Source: Clytia hemisphaerica
Taxonomy: Eukaryota; Cnidaria; Hydrozoa; Leptothecata; Clytiidae
Assembly: GCA_902728285.1 (NCBI GenBank)
Contig: CACVBU010000185.1
Location: forward strand, 1,668,845 to 1,732,844
Reading direction: 5' to 3'
DNA: 64,000 bases
Positions 1 to 10,525 of the stretch are shown in pieces. The notes below the pieces were generated by a model. The model was given only the letters and a program-made list of their open reading frames with translations, made no database searches and was not told the DNA's origin. Both the position numbers and the translations under genes were made by a program. The first letter of the stretch is position 1. Every line of letters starts with the position of its first letter.

Positions 1-397
1 TACATAAAGATTTTCCTTGTCATATTTCGTAAACACCAATCATTATTTGTTACAATTATAAATTTTCACGATTTTCAACAATTTTCTGGAACCAGAATTC
101 CAATAGTTTTTCTCTATTTTTTCAAATCTATTTGTATTTTGATTTATTAGCTACCTTTCTTCAGTATGGTCAGAGGTTAGGGTCGATCCTTCCTCCTATG
201 TAGGATTTTACTACATAAATTGTGAGGTCCGCCTGGTTTCATAATACATTTTGAAACCGAATTTAGCTTTTTTAGCGGTTTATTGTTTAAGACTTTTGAA
301 TATTTTTTGATGTATTTTTTAAAGAATTTTGACGCGCCAAATTAAGGGGCTAGATTTTTTAAAAGCTTTTTAAGATATTTCAGTAATTATCTTAGTA

Positions 398-416
398 CTC
401 TTAGGTTCCAAATAAA
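398..416. repeat. Isolated MITE terminus (same family as 20487-20794)
   Basis: ctcttaggttccaaataaa preceded by TA. No partner end is found nearby, so this is a truncated copy. Confidence 0.55.
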
Positions 417-1099
417 TGCGGACTGCATCACATTACATACACGGCATTCAAGAATTGTACTTTTGTTTTTTTTATCCTGCTTCATTAAGCTGCGAAACAA
501 TATCGCGATCACTTTTTTTAAGAACAATTTTAATAGAACATGAGGCTCTTATCCTAAATAAGAGTTTTTAGAAAATAAATCTGGGAGTATTTTTTTGAAA
601 TAAGAATTATATTATTGTAAAAGGAAAAAGTAAGAAAAATGATTTTTGTGATATTTTATGATACAATAGATTAAAGATAACATGCCGTCTTATATGTACA
701 TGAAATTCGCAAGTTATTACCGATTTGAAAACAACCGTATAGACCACAAAAAGGGTCGGATTTTCAATCTTACATTACAAAATTCAGTATCTCATATCGA
801 TTTTCAATTTTGCAGTTAGTCATCATGATGTCTAATACCAACTGCACGACCCCCCCCCCCCCTAGCCTGGAGATCCATGCTATGATTTTTTATTTTATTT
901 ACTGATGGCGAAATATATAGCATGGTATGGGCTGAGAGTTTGAATTTCCCAGATCCTAATGACAGTTGAAAATCACAGCCAATCAAATTCTGTTATTCTT
1001 TCACTGTTCACACTTTCTTAGAGAAAACGCAACTTCCGAAGTTTTTATTTTAGTAAGTGAGGACAGCGCTAAATTCGAATTTACCACTGTAAATTTTTT

Positions 1100-1167
1100 G
1101 AGGCAGAAATCTGCCTCACAGGTCATACCCGTCCTGTATACATCAGGTTATAAAAATACAGGACGGG
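1100..1167. repeat. Two small inverted repeats
   Basis: gaggcagaaatctgcctc at 1100-1117, and cccgtcctgtat / atacaggacggg at 1128-1139 and 1156-1167. The ORF at 966-1292 spans them and has no recognisable domain; I do not support it as a gene. Confidence 0.6.
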
Positions 1168-1498
1168 TCTCCTGTTTAGACCCCCTGTACAGACCACAAA
1201 ATAGAAAAATAGACTATAATTTGAATAAAGTGGTCTGGTACGATAAATTAAAATCAATTGTTAATATAACACAGCTACCAAGAAAGTCGTAGGATTAAAA
1301 TTTTATCTGCTTGATCATTAATTTCTACCAATTTGCCCTCAAAAGGTAGGTGTAGCTAAAATCAAATTATTAAGCCCAGTGGTGTATAAGGGGAGAAACT
1401 ATGAACATATTTTTGTTTTCCTTTATTGAATTTACGACCCGATGGATGTGCATGAGTATAATATCGTGGTGCTGCCACGATCCTGAAAATGCAACAAT

Positions 1499-2497
1499 AT
1501 GGCGGAAATCAACGAAAATTCTAACAAGGAAATTCAACAAAAATATGGATATTGCACACCCAATAACTGTTTAACAAACACCATCATAGCAGATAACGAC
1601 ACCTTACAATGTAGGAGATGTGATAGACTTGTCCATTATGCTTGCTCTGTGCTCCCGGCCTATCAGATTCAGCTTTGTCTGCAATATAAAAGCCGGCGCT
1701 TCGAATGTGGAAATTGTGTTACAATAACGCCACTCTTACTTGAGAGGATTAAAACAAGCAGACAAAAAGCTCGCAGTAACATTACAACAAAGGAAGCAGA
1801 TAAAGATGAACATCATGAATTGAAATTAGGTTTCAATGAGAGAATAACCTCTCTAGAAAGGAAAGTCGAGAAGCTAACGAGTAAAAAAGACGTCAACAAA
1901 GAACGGAGCAACAAACGATCTGAAACACAGCTCAACAGCACAGAAACAAAAAAACAATCATATGCAGAAGTCACCAAAGAAGATCTACAAAAACAAGAGG
2001 TGACCATAAAAAGTTTCATCAAATCAGTGAACGAAGAGGAGCGTTGGCTCAAATCAACCAAGTGCAACATCATGGTGCATGATTTAGGTGAAAACAAGCA
2101 CGAAAACGAAGAAGAGCAACGAGTTGGCGACAAAGATTTTATAGAAAGAACACTGAAACAACAAATGGGTTTCGATGTGACGATAATCAAGGTAGAACGC
2201 ATATGTGCTCGTAAAGATGAAATGTATACAAATGAACGATGGAGACCATTAAAAGTTACTTTCAAGAGTGAAGAAGAAAGGATTAGGATACTTGCATCAG
2301 CCCACAAACTAAATAAAGACGATGATTTTAGAGTATCAGACGATTTTTCAAGGAAAGAACGCGAGATAATAAAACAATGGCATCATAAAGCAAAAGAAAA
2401 AACATCGAAAGAAGAAGACAAGTGTCATATATGGAAAGTGAGAGGTAGTCCTAGGACTAAACTCTATTTAAAGAAATTTACGACGGAAACAACATGA
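1499..2497 (+). CDS. Non-LTR retrotransposon ORF1-like protein (PHD-type zinc finger, coiled coil, L1-ORF1-like RNA-binding region)
   Basis: Uninterrupted 332-residue ORF. Residues about 18-75 carry a Cys/His finger: CTPNNC, CRRCDRLVHYAC, then CGNC, the spacing of a PHD-like finger. Residues 100-180 are charged and coiled-coil-like (ERITSLERKVEKLTSKKD). Residues 185-330 (KCNIMVHDLGENK, RWRPLKVTF, DDFSRKEREIIKQW, KVRGSPRTKLYLKKF) resemble the RRM and C-terminal part of L1-type ORF1 proteins. PHD-bearing ORF1s are known in several invertebrate LINE clades; the product would be an RNA-binding chaperone coating the element's own RNA. No reverse transcriptase follows in the next kilobase, so the copy is truncated or a solo ORF. 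A host PHD gene is the alternative. The antisense ORF at 1813-2307 is a shadow. Confidence 0.78.
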   Translation: MAEINENSNKEIQQKYGYCTPNNCLTNTIIADNDTLQCRRCDRLVHYACSVLPAYQIQLCLQYKSRRFECGNCVTITPLLLERIKTSRQKARSNITTKEADKDEHHELKLGFNERITSLERKVEKLTSKKDVNKERSNKRSETQLNSTETKKQSYAEVTKEDLQKQEVTIKSFIKSVNEEERWLKSTKCNIMVHDLGENKHENEEEQRVGDKDFIERTLKQQMGFDVTIIKVERICARKDEMYTNERWRPLKVTFKSEEERIRILASAHKLNKDDDFRVSDDFSRKEREIIKQWHHKAKEKTSKEEDKCHIWKVRGSPRTKLYLKKFTTETT

Positions 2498-3469
2498 TTG
2501 TAAGAAGAGTGGGTTAGAGGCAAAGGTGCCTAACTGTAAAACTCTATGACAGAATTGACAAACGAATGGAATGATAAGATCTATAAATTGTAAAAGTGTA
2601 AGATTGTTTCATAGAGGTCAATAGACCTGAGAAATACACTTCTATAAATAAATAAAATCTATGATTTTTATAAGATATTTCAAGGTTTTCAATGATACCA
2701 TGGAGGTAATAAAAATATAAATGGAGAGTCAATGCCTTTTGTTCTATTCTGATTTATCATCGGAAGCAAACAGCTGTTTGGTTGCTTTGGGAATAACATG
2801 ATTAATTTTGGGTATACTCGTGGGAATATTTAAGATGAATGAAAAGACATTACATTTTTAACAAGTATATTGAAATATAATAGCCTTGTCATGAAAAATT
2901 GAAAAAAACTTCACATAATAAGCACAATACTCCAAACTTCTAGGGGAAGCTGCCCATAAAGTCATCGATAGATTTAAAAAAGAATTACGTGTTACGATTA
3001 GGAACCTTGTATCGATCATTTTGTCAGAGTATGAAAACCGCTGCCCACTTAGACGTGAAGATTTTAAGATAAGAAACTTTCAATGATAATGTGATGCAAC
3101 TCTCAATGTTAACAAAATGCCAGCCCAAATATGTGTCCTTATGAAATTAATATACTCTTTTAGTCTTACATCAGTTGAAGCTATTTCGAATCGCATTTTA
3201 GCAAGGATTTTTGGCAAAATTAAGTTTTTCAAAATCAACCAAACAGTCTCTTTCTGTTCTTATAAAGTTATAAATTGATGTTTTTTGCTTCCAATGATGG
3301 TACATCAAAGAAAAGCCGCTTTGAATAGATTTATAAAAGATTTCAACGACCATTTAGATCATTACCGAGACGTTTTCTCTCCATCTATATCTTTATTACC
3401 TCCATGATGATACAAAGTCCAAACTGAAAATTTAGAAATTTTCAAAATGACAATTCTCAACTTCAGTTG
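2498..3469. other. No gene seen downstream of the LINE ORF1-like CDS
   Basis: AT-rich, stops in all frames, no RT motifs. May include decayed 3' parts of the same element. Confidence 0.5.
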
Positions 3470-3810
3470 AGCTAGAATCTGAGAATGTCTGTGTGTCTGT
3501 GTGTCTGTCACAAAAACTTTGGGGCAGGCTTGAGACTTCAAAAATGGTCCGATTTGGCTGAAATTTTGCACACTTGATCCTTGGGTGAATCCCTGGGGGT
3601 GCTTTTTTCATTTTTTGAAAATTTTTATTTTTAAGGGCGTGGTCACGAGTTTAATCGCCAAAACGAGGCTAAAACTTTGGGGCAGTCTAGAGACGTCAAA
3701 AATGGTCGGATTTGACTGAAATTTGGCACCCTTGTTCCTTGGGAAAATATTTTGGGATGATTGTTTTTATTTTTCGAAAATTATCATTTTTGGGGCCTGG
3801 GGACGAGTTT
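3470..3810. repeat. Two diverged direct copies of a roughly 175-bp repeat
   Basis: Both copies contain tttggggcag, a gagac..caaaaatggtc block, gatttg.ctgaaattt and ccttggg, then a .ggg.gtgg.cacgagttt.. block with aaacgaggctaaaac. The same family is at 60130-60240 plus 60600-60690, where it is split by a hAT-like MITE, and partly at 18510-18560. Confidence 0.72.
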
Positions 3811-4653
3811 TTAGCCTAAACGAGGCTAAAACCTATTTAAGAAATGCTAAAATTTTCCTTGAGCCATTAAGTTTACAATTGGGCCTACGAATGATTTCAA
3901 AGATACTGAAGGTTAGCACGTTCGACAGTTTTGATAAACGACTTTCTTAATAAAGTTTCTGAAAACCAATTTCTGTTAAAAATGGTTCCATTCATGTATA
4001 TGCTGTGAAAATTTTACAGAAACAAAATGAAACTGAAAATATTAAGCTTTAGAGTTATTTTTCTCCGATATTTTACGAAAAAATGAAATTTTATATATAA
4101 CGTTAATTTCTTGTCATAAACTATTAAGTCAAGCTATTAAGCTAACCTTTTATCTGCTTGATCATCAATTTCTCCAATTTGGCCTACACTCACATTGATT
4201 AGTCTACTACACCCCCGCCTTTCGGTGATAACGAGATTACGATTGCTCTCTTTTTCCAACGATAATTTCTGCCGAGACAAATAAACATCTTGATAAAAAA
4301 ACATGTCCCTTGGCATTTCAAAGGGAAATACTCATTGCACTGATGAAAAATAAATGTTTACTAGCCGTATGCGCAGCGTCGCACGCTACGTGTCCCAATC
4401 CAGCAAATCACTATACATAGAAAAAACTCTAAAGGAAGAAAGATAGCTGCCTAAATAATAATACTATTTTCAATTTATGAAAAGGAGAAAAAAGATAATA
4501 TTGCATTGCAATTTTTAACCACAATTAAGTAAATAGCTTAGAAAAATTATATTTTAGAGATCTTCTTAGCCATCGTTGCTAGCCATCGTGGTTGGACATT
4601 AGAGGGTGACTTTGAAAGACTTTGAAAGTGATAGAGAGGCGCTATTGTAAACA

Positions 4654-5229
4654 TAGCCTGGGAATCCAAGCTCATAATCTTAGAAAAAAAAAAAATATAC
4701 CTCACCTCACAAAGTTCTAAGATTATAGAGCTTGGTGCAGGTAGATTAGTCTGATACAGAAACAGAATGTTATAAACAGTCTGTGTGTGAACCCTTGTTG
4801 ACAGACTTTCTGAACTTTGGAGACCCAGGCAAACACACATAATCAACTTACCATAAAAACTCTTTTCACAAGCTCTAAAGACTTTCAAAACTACCAAAAA
4901 CCACATCTAGACATCAACCACGTGTATTTAGTCTTCCAGCCAACAGCCATTTTGTTTTTAAATGAATCTATGTTTTCATTTTCATTTGCATTCCCTTTTT
5001 CTGCAGAGTCAGCTTTTTCCATAAATTATGCGTGCGCATCGAAATTATCAAAATACGCGCGAAAGTACTGCTAAGTATAATACGCACAAAATCTGACCAA
5101 TCAGACTGAACCTGCATTGCAGGGAAAAATCTCCCTGCAGGCGAGTTACCTGCGCCAAGCGTTAAACAAGCAGCAAAATTATCATAAACTAGACTGTGAA
5201 CAAAGTTTAACGCTTGGATTCCCAGGCTA
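4654..5229. mobile_element. MITE, 9-bp duplication ttgtaaaca
   Basis: Begins tagcctgggaatccaagc and ends with its inverse complement. Exact direct repeats ttgtaaaca lie at 4645-4653 and 5230-5238. Each end continues into a secondary hairpin: 4670-4681 with 4712-4726, and 5154-5166 with 5207-5218. The ORFs at 4547-5074 are incidental. Confidence 0.87.
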
Positions 5230-5339
5230 TTGTAAACAGAAAGTTTTAAAGAGCATCTGAATAAGAATTCTTCAAAATGAACCCATCCTGCTCCAAACTT
5301 CCCGTATAGAAAATACTAGCCGTCACCCGGCGTCGCACC

Positions 5340-6010
5340 CGCCGAGTAGAGTGTTGTTGAACACATCAAAAGCCCTTTGGATGGTGAGGGAGGGTAATAA
5401 GATTGAATTCTAAGCCGAAAGAACAAAATATTACCACTTATCACTGATGGAAGCTCGAGAAATCGTATATTTAATGTTTGGTGACGTCATTTCGGTCCTA
5501 AATGACGTCATCAAAAGAGTAAGAAACTTTTCACTTCACTGAACTTATTTCTTCATTGACTCAAAAGATTCTCTTAATGATTTCCGATCCAATGAGGGGT
5601 CAATAATTGCTTAAATCCTTGTCAAACTCGAGATATTGTATTTTTCCAGTTTTGATGACGTCATCGGACCCAAAATGCCTCAGTTCGAATATATTTATTT
5701 TTGAAAGTCTCTATATACCCACCCTAACCCCTCCCAAATAATTCGACGTAAAATTTCCGACCAAATGAGGGGTCAACGACTTCCCAACTCCTTTTCAAAC
5801 TCGAGATATCGCATTTTTCTGTTTTGATAACGTCATCAAGTGAAAACGCCTAAAATTTCAGCCAAATTTAAAAGTCACAATCAAGCCTCACAACCCCTCC
5901 CATCTTATTCTCCATAGAATTCTCGATCGAATGAGGGGTCACCGACGACCGACCTCCCAACTCCTTTTCAAACTCGAGATATCGCAATTTGAAGTTTTTC
6001 CCAAATCTGT
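5340..6010. repeat. Degenerate tandem repeat, about 190-bp unit, three to four copies
   Basis: Recurrent blocks: aatgaggggtca, ctttttcaaactcgagatat.g, gatgacgtcat and ccaaat.. at roughly 5470-5650, 5650-5830 and 5830-6010. The short ORFs here (5868-6222) fall inside the repeat and are not supported as genes. Confidence 0.6.
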
Positions 6011-6734
6011 GACGACATTGGGTCCCTTTACCCCTAATGTTGTCCACGATCAATTCGCGAATTTTGGAATTTTTGCGGTCAACGGGTAGCTTATGCCCGA
6101 GGGTCCCAAAAAAACAAAAAACGTCAATTATTTCCACGGGAAAGTGGGTTTTTGAATTTGCGAAAGATTTGCACTACAACGACTTCTCCACAAAAACGCT
6201 AATTTTCACACTCTTCCCCTGAACACTTTCGGGTCTCAAATTTAGTCTAGTGGTAGGAAATCTGCATTAGGTGCAAAAAGATGATGGTTCAACGCCATGA
6301 ACAGGAGGCTTTGTAGAGCTTTGTTAGATTTTCGAAAACTTTTTACAAAACGTTGTAAACACACACGCACCAAATCTAAAAATAGTAGCAAATCTGAACT
6401 GATTTTTTCGTTTGTACGACTTGTGATCCCATCCTCCTTTGCGTTAATTGCTCTACACGTTAATTAATTCCAATCAAAAGAAAGGTGGTGACTTTCACAT
6501 AACGAGATAAAAATTATTTCAACATTGAAATGGAGCTTACCCTCCACCACTGTGGTATGCAGACCTCTACAAAAGGTCGTGTGTAGATTGTAAATGACTC
6601 TCCAGGATTTTTTCTACTTTTTCTACTTCCTATCTTCCATTCTATCTCTTCGTCTTTTCTATTTTCTGACTTTCTGAGACTTGTTTTCTGATGATTTCTA
6701 CTAACAGTTCTATATTTCAAACGTTCTCCAAATA

Positions 6735-6816
6735 TCGACCCGACCGGGATTCGAACTCACCAAATGAAAGAATCTCTGATCAGAAACCCAGCGCGCTATC
6801 CGTTGAGCCACACTCG
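6735..6816 (-). repeat. tRNA-like sequence, probably a SINE head or tRNA pseudogene
   Basis: The - strand has an A-box-like tggctcaacggatagcgc, a TCTGATCAGA centre and a B box, gagttcgaatcccgg. Neither acceptor, anticodon nor T stems pair properly, and the A-B spacing is long. I see a Pol III promoter relic rather than a functional tRNA. Element borders not found. Confidence 0.5.
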
Positions 6817-7124
6817 CACAGCAGAATACAAAATTTGTAAATACTTATAGAATGATAAAAAAGACGGGGGTAATGTTATTGTAATATGGGTAAAAGTACC
6901 CCTTTTTTAACCTGACTGAAATTCGAGCCGTTACTAGCAACCCTGCGGGGCCCAAGGCGCCGAGTATGCACCCGGCACAGTGACAAGCCGTTACTAGCAA
7001 CCCTGACCCTACCTAACTGATAATAACAGAACCCCCGTCTCAATGGAACCACCATACCCCCGTCTAAACGTTTCCGCAGTTTGAAAAAATTTTCGACTTG
7101 GTAGTCATTTACATTCTACTCAAC

Positions 7125-7175
7125 ACCTCTACAAAACCCCAGGTAGTATAGGGAGTATCTATAAGGAGCACGAAT
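7125..7175. repeat. Fused termini of the 55139-56234 element
   Basis: cctctacaaaaccccaggta is joined after a few bases to tctataaggagcacgaatcc, the left and right parts of the 1.1-kb element, with the roughly 1-kb interior absent. Confidence 0.6.
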
Positions 7176-7439
7176 CCTGGTGCTCTTGGCGCATGTGCCT
7201 TCACAATTCAAGGATTTCAAGATTTCAACCAAGAAGCTTAAATTTTAGAATCAGATCAGACTGTTGTTTGTTGATGAACGTGTTGACTTATTGTTTGTTG
7301 CACTTAAATTGATTTATGAAAAGGCCTATTAACAGGGCTCCTTTGATATTCCAAAAACACACACCAAAAACTTTTCATATAGACAATATAGACTCCAAGT
7401 CATATTTGATGATGAAAAACATCCATAAGGGCTCGACCG

Positions 7440-7990
7440 TAACGGTAGTACTTCAAAGGGTGGCCATAACTTTTGATACAGAAACTTTTGAACACTTTTT
7501 GAAATCTACTTGAGATTCTGCCACGGGAAAAAATTTTCGATTTCAAGGTTGGAAATTCAATATTTTTGGGTTGGAAATTTTTGTTTTATAATTGAAGGTT
7601 GGAAACTTGAGCGATTACCTTAAGCTGATTTGGAAAACGTAAATTACCCATAGGTTTTGTAGAATAAACCAATGCCCTTGAAAAATCAAGTGAAAAAAAA
7701 CAATGTAGAAATGACAATTTTCCAAGGCTGGTTGGAAAAGATGACTTTTTGGGTGGGACATTTTTATTTTTCCAAACAGTTTGGGAATTGAAAAAAGCGT
7801 CAAAAATCGATGTTGGAAATAAGATTTTTTTAGAGATTAAGACTTCGGATTGAAAAACTAGTCTTTTTGTGTTGGAAATGTGTGTTTCTCCAAACCGTTT
7901 GGAAAACGTAAAAATTTCATGTGGAAATTACATTTTAGTGAAATTTAGACTCCTCCTTGGAAAACTAGACTTTTTGTAATTAGTTTTTTT
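7440..7990. repeat. Low-complexity region with repeated ttggaaa blocks
   Basis: The phrase ggttggaaa(t/c)tt and its variants recur about a dozen times at irregular spacing. No protein signal was seen. Confidence 0.5.
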
Positions 7991-8289
7991 GTGTAAATTG
8001 CCACCATAACGAACTTGCGAGCGTCGCTTCACGAATATACTGGAAAGAGGATTTTAATTCAAAAACGGCAGGGAAATATTTATTTGATGAAAAAAAAAAA
8101 CATGTTTATGTGTTTCTTTTTTGTTTAGTTTACCGTTAATTTTTTTCTTTTCTTTTTTAATAATACGCAGATGAATAATTAACAAACTTTTTGTCTCCCG
8201 TAAAATATGTAACAAAAGACTATTTACATCAGTGTGAAAGTTATCGGTTATCACTAAAAAACAAAAGAATAAAACAAACATACACGTCT

Positions 8290-9090
8290 GGGTTGGTCTA
8301 AAAAGCAGGGTAGCCAATGGGGTAGCCAATTGGGCTAGGTTATGGGGTACCTCTTTTTGCCTAAACTTTTGAAATCTGAAACCTATTTTCATGTGGAAAT
8401 AACTATACAACATCTTGTTAATGATTCCATGTAATAAAATTTAAGATTCCTTTCGAACTTCAGCCACAATAGCCTTTTTTCCAAAGGTACTGAACTTTGT
8501 TACTTCTCAAGAGACCTGGCGCCATTTTGTCTTCCTTCTTGGCTTCGTTTGAAAATTTACAGACCCGAATAAAAAATATATACAAAACAGTTTTTAATAT
8601 TTAATATTTAGATTTTATTTATATTTTTAATTGTTATTTCCGTGAAGCTGTAATTCAATGATAATAGCTTTGGAATCGCCTTTGGGCCATATGATCTCTA
8701 ATCTTGTCATATCTTAACAATCCTTTGTTATTGAATCTATTGTTTAATTTATATCATGTTTAGATGTTTCAAACAATCAATTCCTTTCAAAATTTTTTAA
8801 TATGGCAGCTTATAATAGGTACAAAAAGTCTTTTGAAATAGCTCTATTATAATGAAGCTCTATTTCTTACTCCTCGTGCATTAACATGTGGTAATTTATA
8901 CCTTTGTTTATCTTTGTAATCATACATGATCAATCTAAGTATCAATCAGATTCGTGCTCCCTGGTCAGTAAAATGTGGTTCTATGTATTCATTTTCGGTA
9001 TTTCTATTCTGGTCTGTAAAATATTTAGGTACCCCACAACCTAGCCCAATTGGCTACCCCAATTGGCTACCCTGCTTTTTAGACCAACCC
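8290..9090. mobile_element. MITE with 63-bp terminal inverted repeats and 9-bp target duplication
   Basis: TIRs at 8290-8352 and 9027-9090 (gggttggtctaaaaagcagg...) differ by one indel and one substitution. Exact 9-bp direct repeats tacacgtct lie at 8281-8289 and 9091-9099. Long TIRs with 9-bp duplications are typical of Mutator-like elements. The interior is AT-rich and non-coding. Confidence 0.92.
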
Positions 9091-9099
9091 TACACGTCT

Positions 9100-9436
9100 T
9101 TAAAAAGCAAGGTTATAAGCAATACCACGGAGAAAGTTCAACTTATCGTTGTTGTTGTAATTCTCAGCAAGAGTTTGTAACCGTTCATTTATACGTCTGT
9201 ATGCCAAGCGTTGGCGGGGTGGATTTGCGCCAATCAACACTTGAGCTCGTGTGTGGTCGTGAAGAGCTGAATCTTGCTTTAGTGCTTGAATAAATTTCCA
9301 AATATCAGCATGACGTATTGAAAGAAATGCGTTGAATCGATTATGCCAACCCTCCAGATGGTTATTCGTTCGCGAACCTAGGTCGAAGTCGTCTCCCACG
9401 GCGTTGTTCTCCTATATAATTCGATCCAAAGTAATC
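9100..9436 (-). pseudogene. MULE (Mutator-like) transposase relic, C-terminal part
   Basis: RTNNHLEGWHNRF, HADIWKFIQALK and RRINERLQTLAENY are characteristic of the C-terminal part of invertebrate MULE transposases of the FLYWCH-associated type; the reading ends at a TAA near 9100. A second frame just upstream reads DYFGSNYIGEQRRGRRLRPR, the block that normally precedes RTNN, so a deletion and frameshift lie near 9375. The upstream part continues beyond a MITE at 9441-9786 (IVKNDEQVILDY at about 9787-9835). No catalytic DDE part is visible. An 801-bp MITE ends just past its stop codon. Confidence 0.85.
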
Positions 9437-9440
9437 CAGG

Positions 9441-9786
9441 CCCGGGGGGGAGGGGGGCACTGGGTTTGCGGACTGACGGTATGTGCGGGCCAAAAATTGG
9501 CTTTTAAAATTGCACCCTTACAGTGCAGCAAAAATCAGTGAAAATCATACCCTTAGAGTGCATTTTCCCCCAAATTTTCGATCCCTTTCGTGCGAAAAAA
9601 TGGTCAAAATTCTAGCATTTTTGGTCAAAATATCTAGATTTTTCAAGAATTTTCTGAAATTTCTACCCTTACAGTGCATCTCTAGTTTTTCCTACCCTTA
9701 CAGTGCATTTTAAACATATTGGAGAAGGTACCCTTAGGACCCGCACATACCCGTCGGTCCTTTTGCCCAGCTGCCCCCACCCCGGG
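9441..9786. mobile_element. MITE inserted in MULE transposase relic (8-bp duplication aatccagg)
   Basis: Imperfect TIRs of about 50 bp start cccggggg... and end ...ccccaccccggg. Direct repeats aatccagg lie at 9433-9440 and 9787-9794. The interior has repeated cccttacagtgca motifs (9507, 9661, 9692). A related copy is at 14747-15075. Confidence 0.85.
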
Positions 9787-9900
9787 AATCCAGGATAACC
9801 TGCTCATCGTTTTTCACAATGGTTGGAAAGTCAATAAAAAGAACCAGAAGTCAAGCGATCAATTATTCAAAGTAAAAAGCCACAATTTTTTGAAAAGGTC
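9787..9900 (-). pseudogene. MULE transposase relic, upstream piece separated by a MITE
   Basis: The - strand reads FPTIVKNDEQVILDY in the frame that would run directly into YFGSNYIGEQ at 9436 if the intervening MITE and one copy of the duplication aatccagg were removed. Further upstream the frame has stops (two within 60 nt). Confidence 0.62.
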
Positions 9901-10095
9901 CATTGTGTAAAAAAAGCAAATAAACCTTTAGTGGGGAGGAAGAAAAAGATTATCTTTATTGTTTAAAGTTGGGCTATTTAACAAACAGAAGTATATATTT
10001 TAACGCTGCAATGAAACCCCAACAATTCACATTAATTTCTTTGGCCTTTTCAATTAAAAAACGTGAGATTTCTCCTGTCAGTTCTTCATTAATCG

Positions 10096-10330
10096 GGGAA
10101 TTGTCCGTTCGGGGAATCGTCCGTTCGGGGAATAGTCTGTCGGGGAATCGTCCGTTCGGGAAAATGTCCGGTCGGGGAATTGTCCGTTCGGGGAGTTGTC
10201 CGTTCGGGGAATTGTCCGTTCGGGGAGTTGTCCGTTCGGGGAATTGTCCGGTCAGGGAGTTGTCTGTCGGGGAATTGTCCGGTCGGGGAATGATCCGTCG
10301 GGGAATTGTCGGTCGGGGAATTGTCCGGAT
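10096..10330. repeat. 17-bp minisatellite
   Basis: About 14 tandem copies of ggggaattgtccgttcg with variants (cgtccg, agttgtcc, ccggtcgg). The ORFs across it on both strands (172 and 161 aa) are products of the repeat. Confidence 0.9.
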
Positions 10331-10525
10331 ACCGTTGTGCACTAGCAATCGGAAAGTTTCACTGGGAATAAGGAAGTTTAGCAATCCTACGGTATGTAGT
10401 GTAAAAATCCTTTCACTTGCGAACATGAGATTTTTCGTATCGTGCGTAACCCCTTTCACAATTCTATTTTGTTATTGTCACCTTTGAGTTCTATCTTCTT
10501 GTTCTATCCTTTTACAATTCTGCTT

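Noticed and set aside
1813..2307. 164-aa - strand ORF
   Set aside because: Antisense shadow of the LINE ORF1-like CDS.
4547..5074. 119-aa and 85-aa ORFs on opposite strands
   Set aside because: Both lie across a MITE end and have no recognisable domain.
6735..6816. Functional tRNA gene
   Set aside because: Box-like motifs are present but acceptor, anticodon and T stems do not pair.
9969..10487. 172-aa and 161-aa ORFs on opposite strands
   Set aside because: The 17-bp GC-rich minisatellite lacks stops in several frames; no domain.
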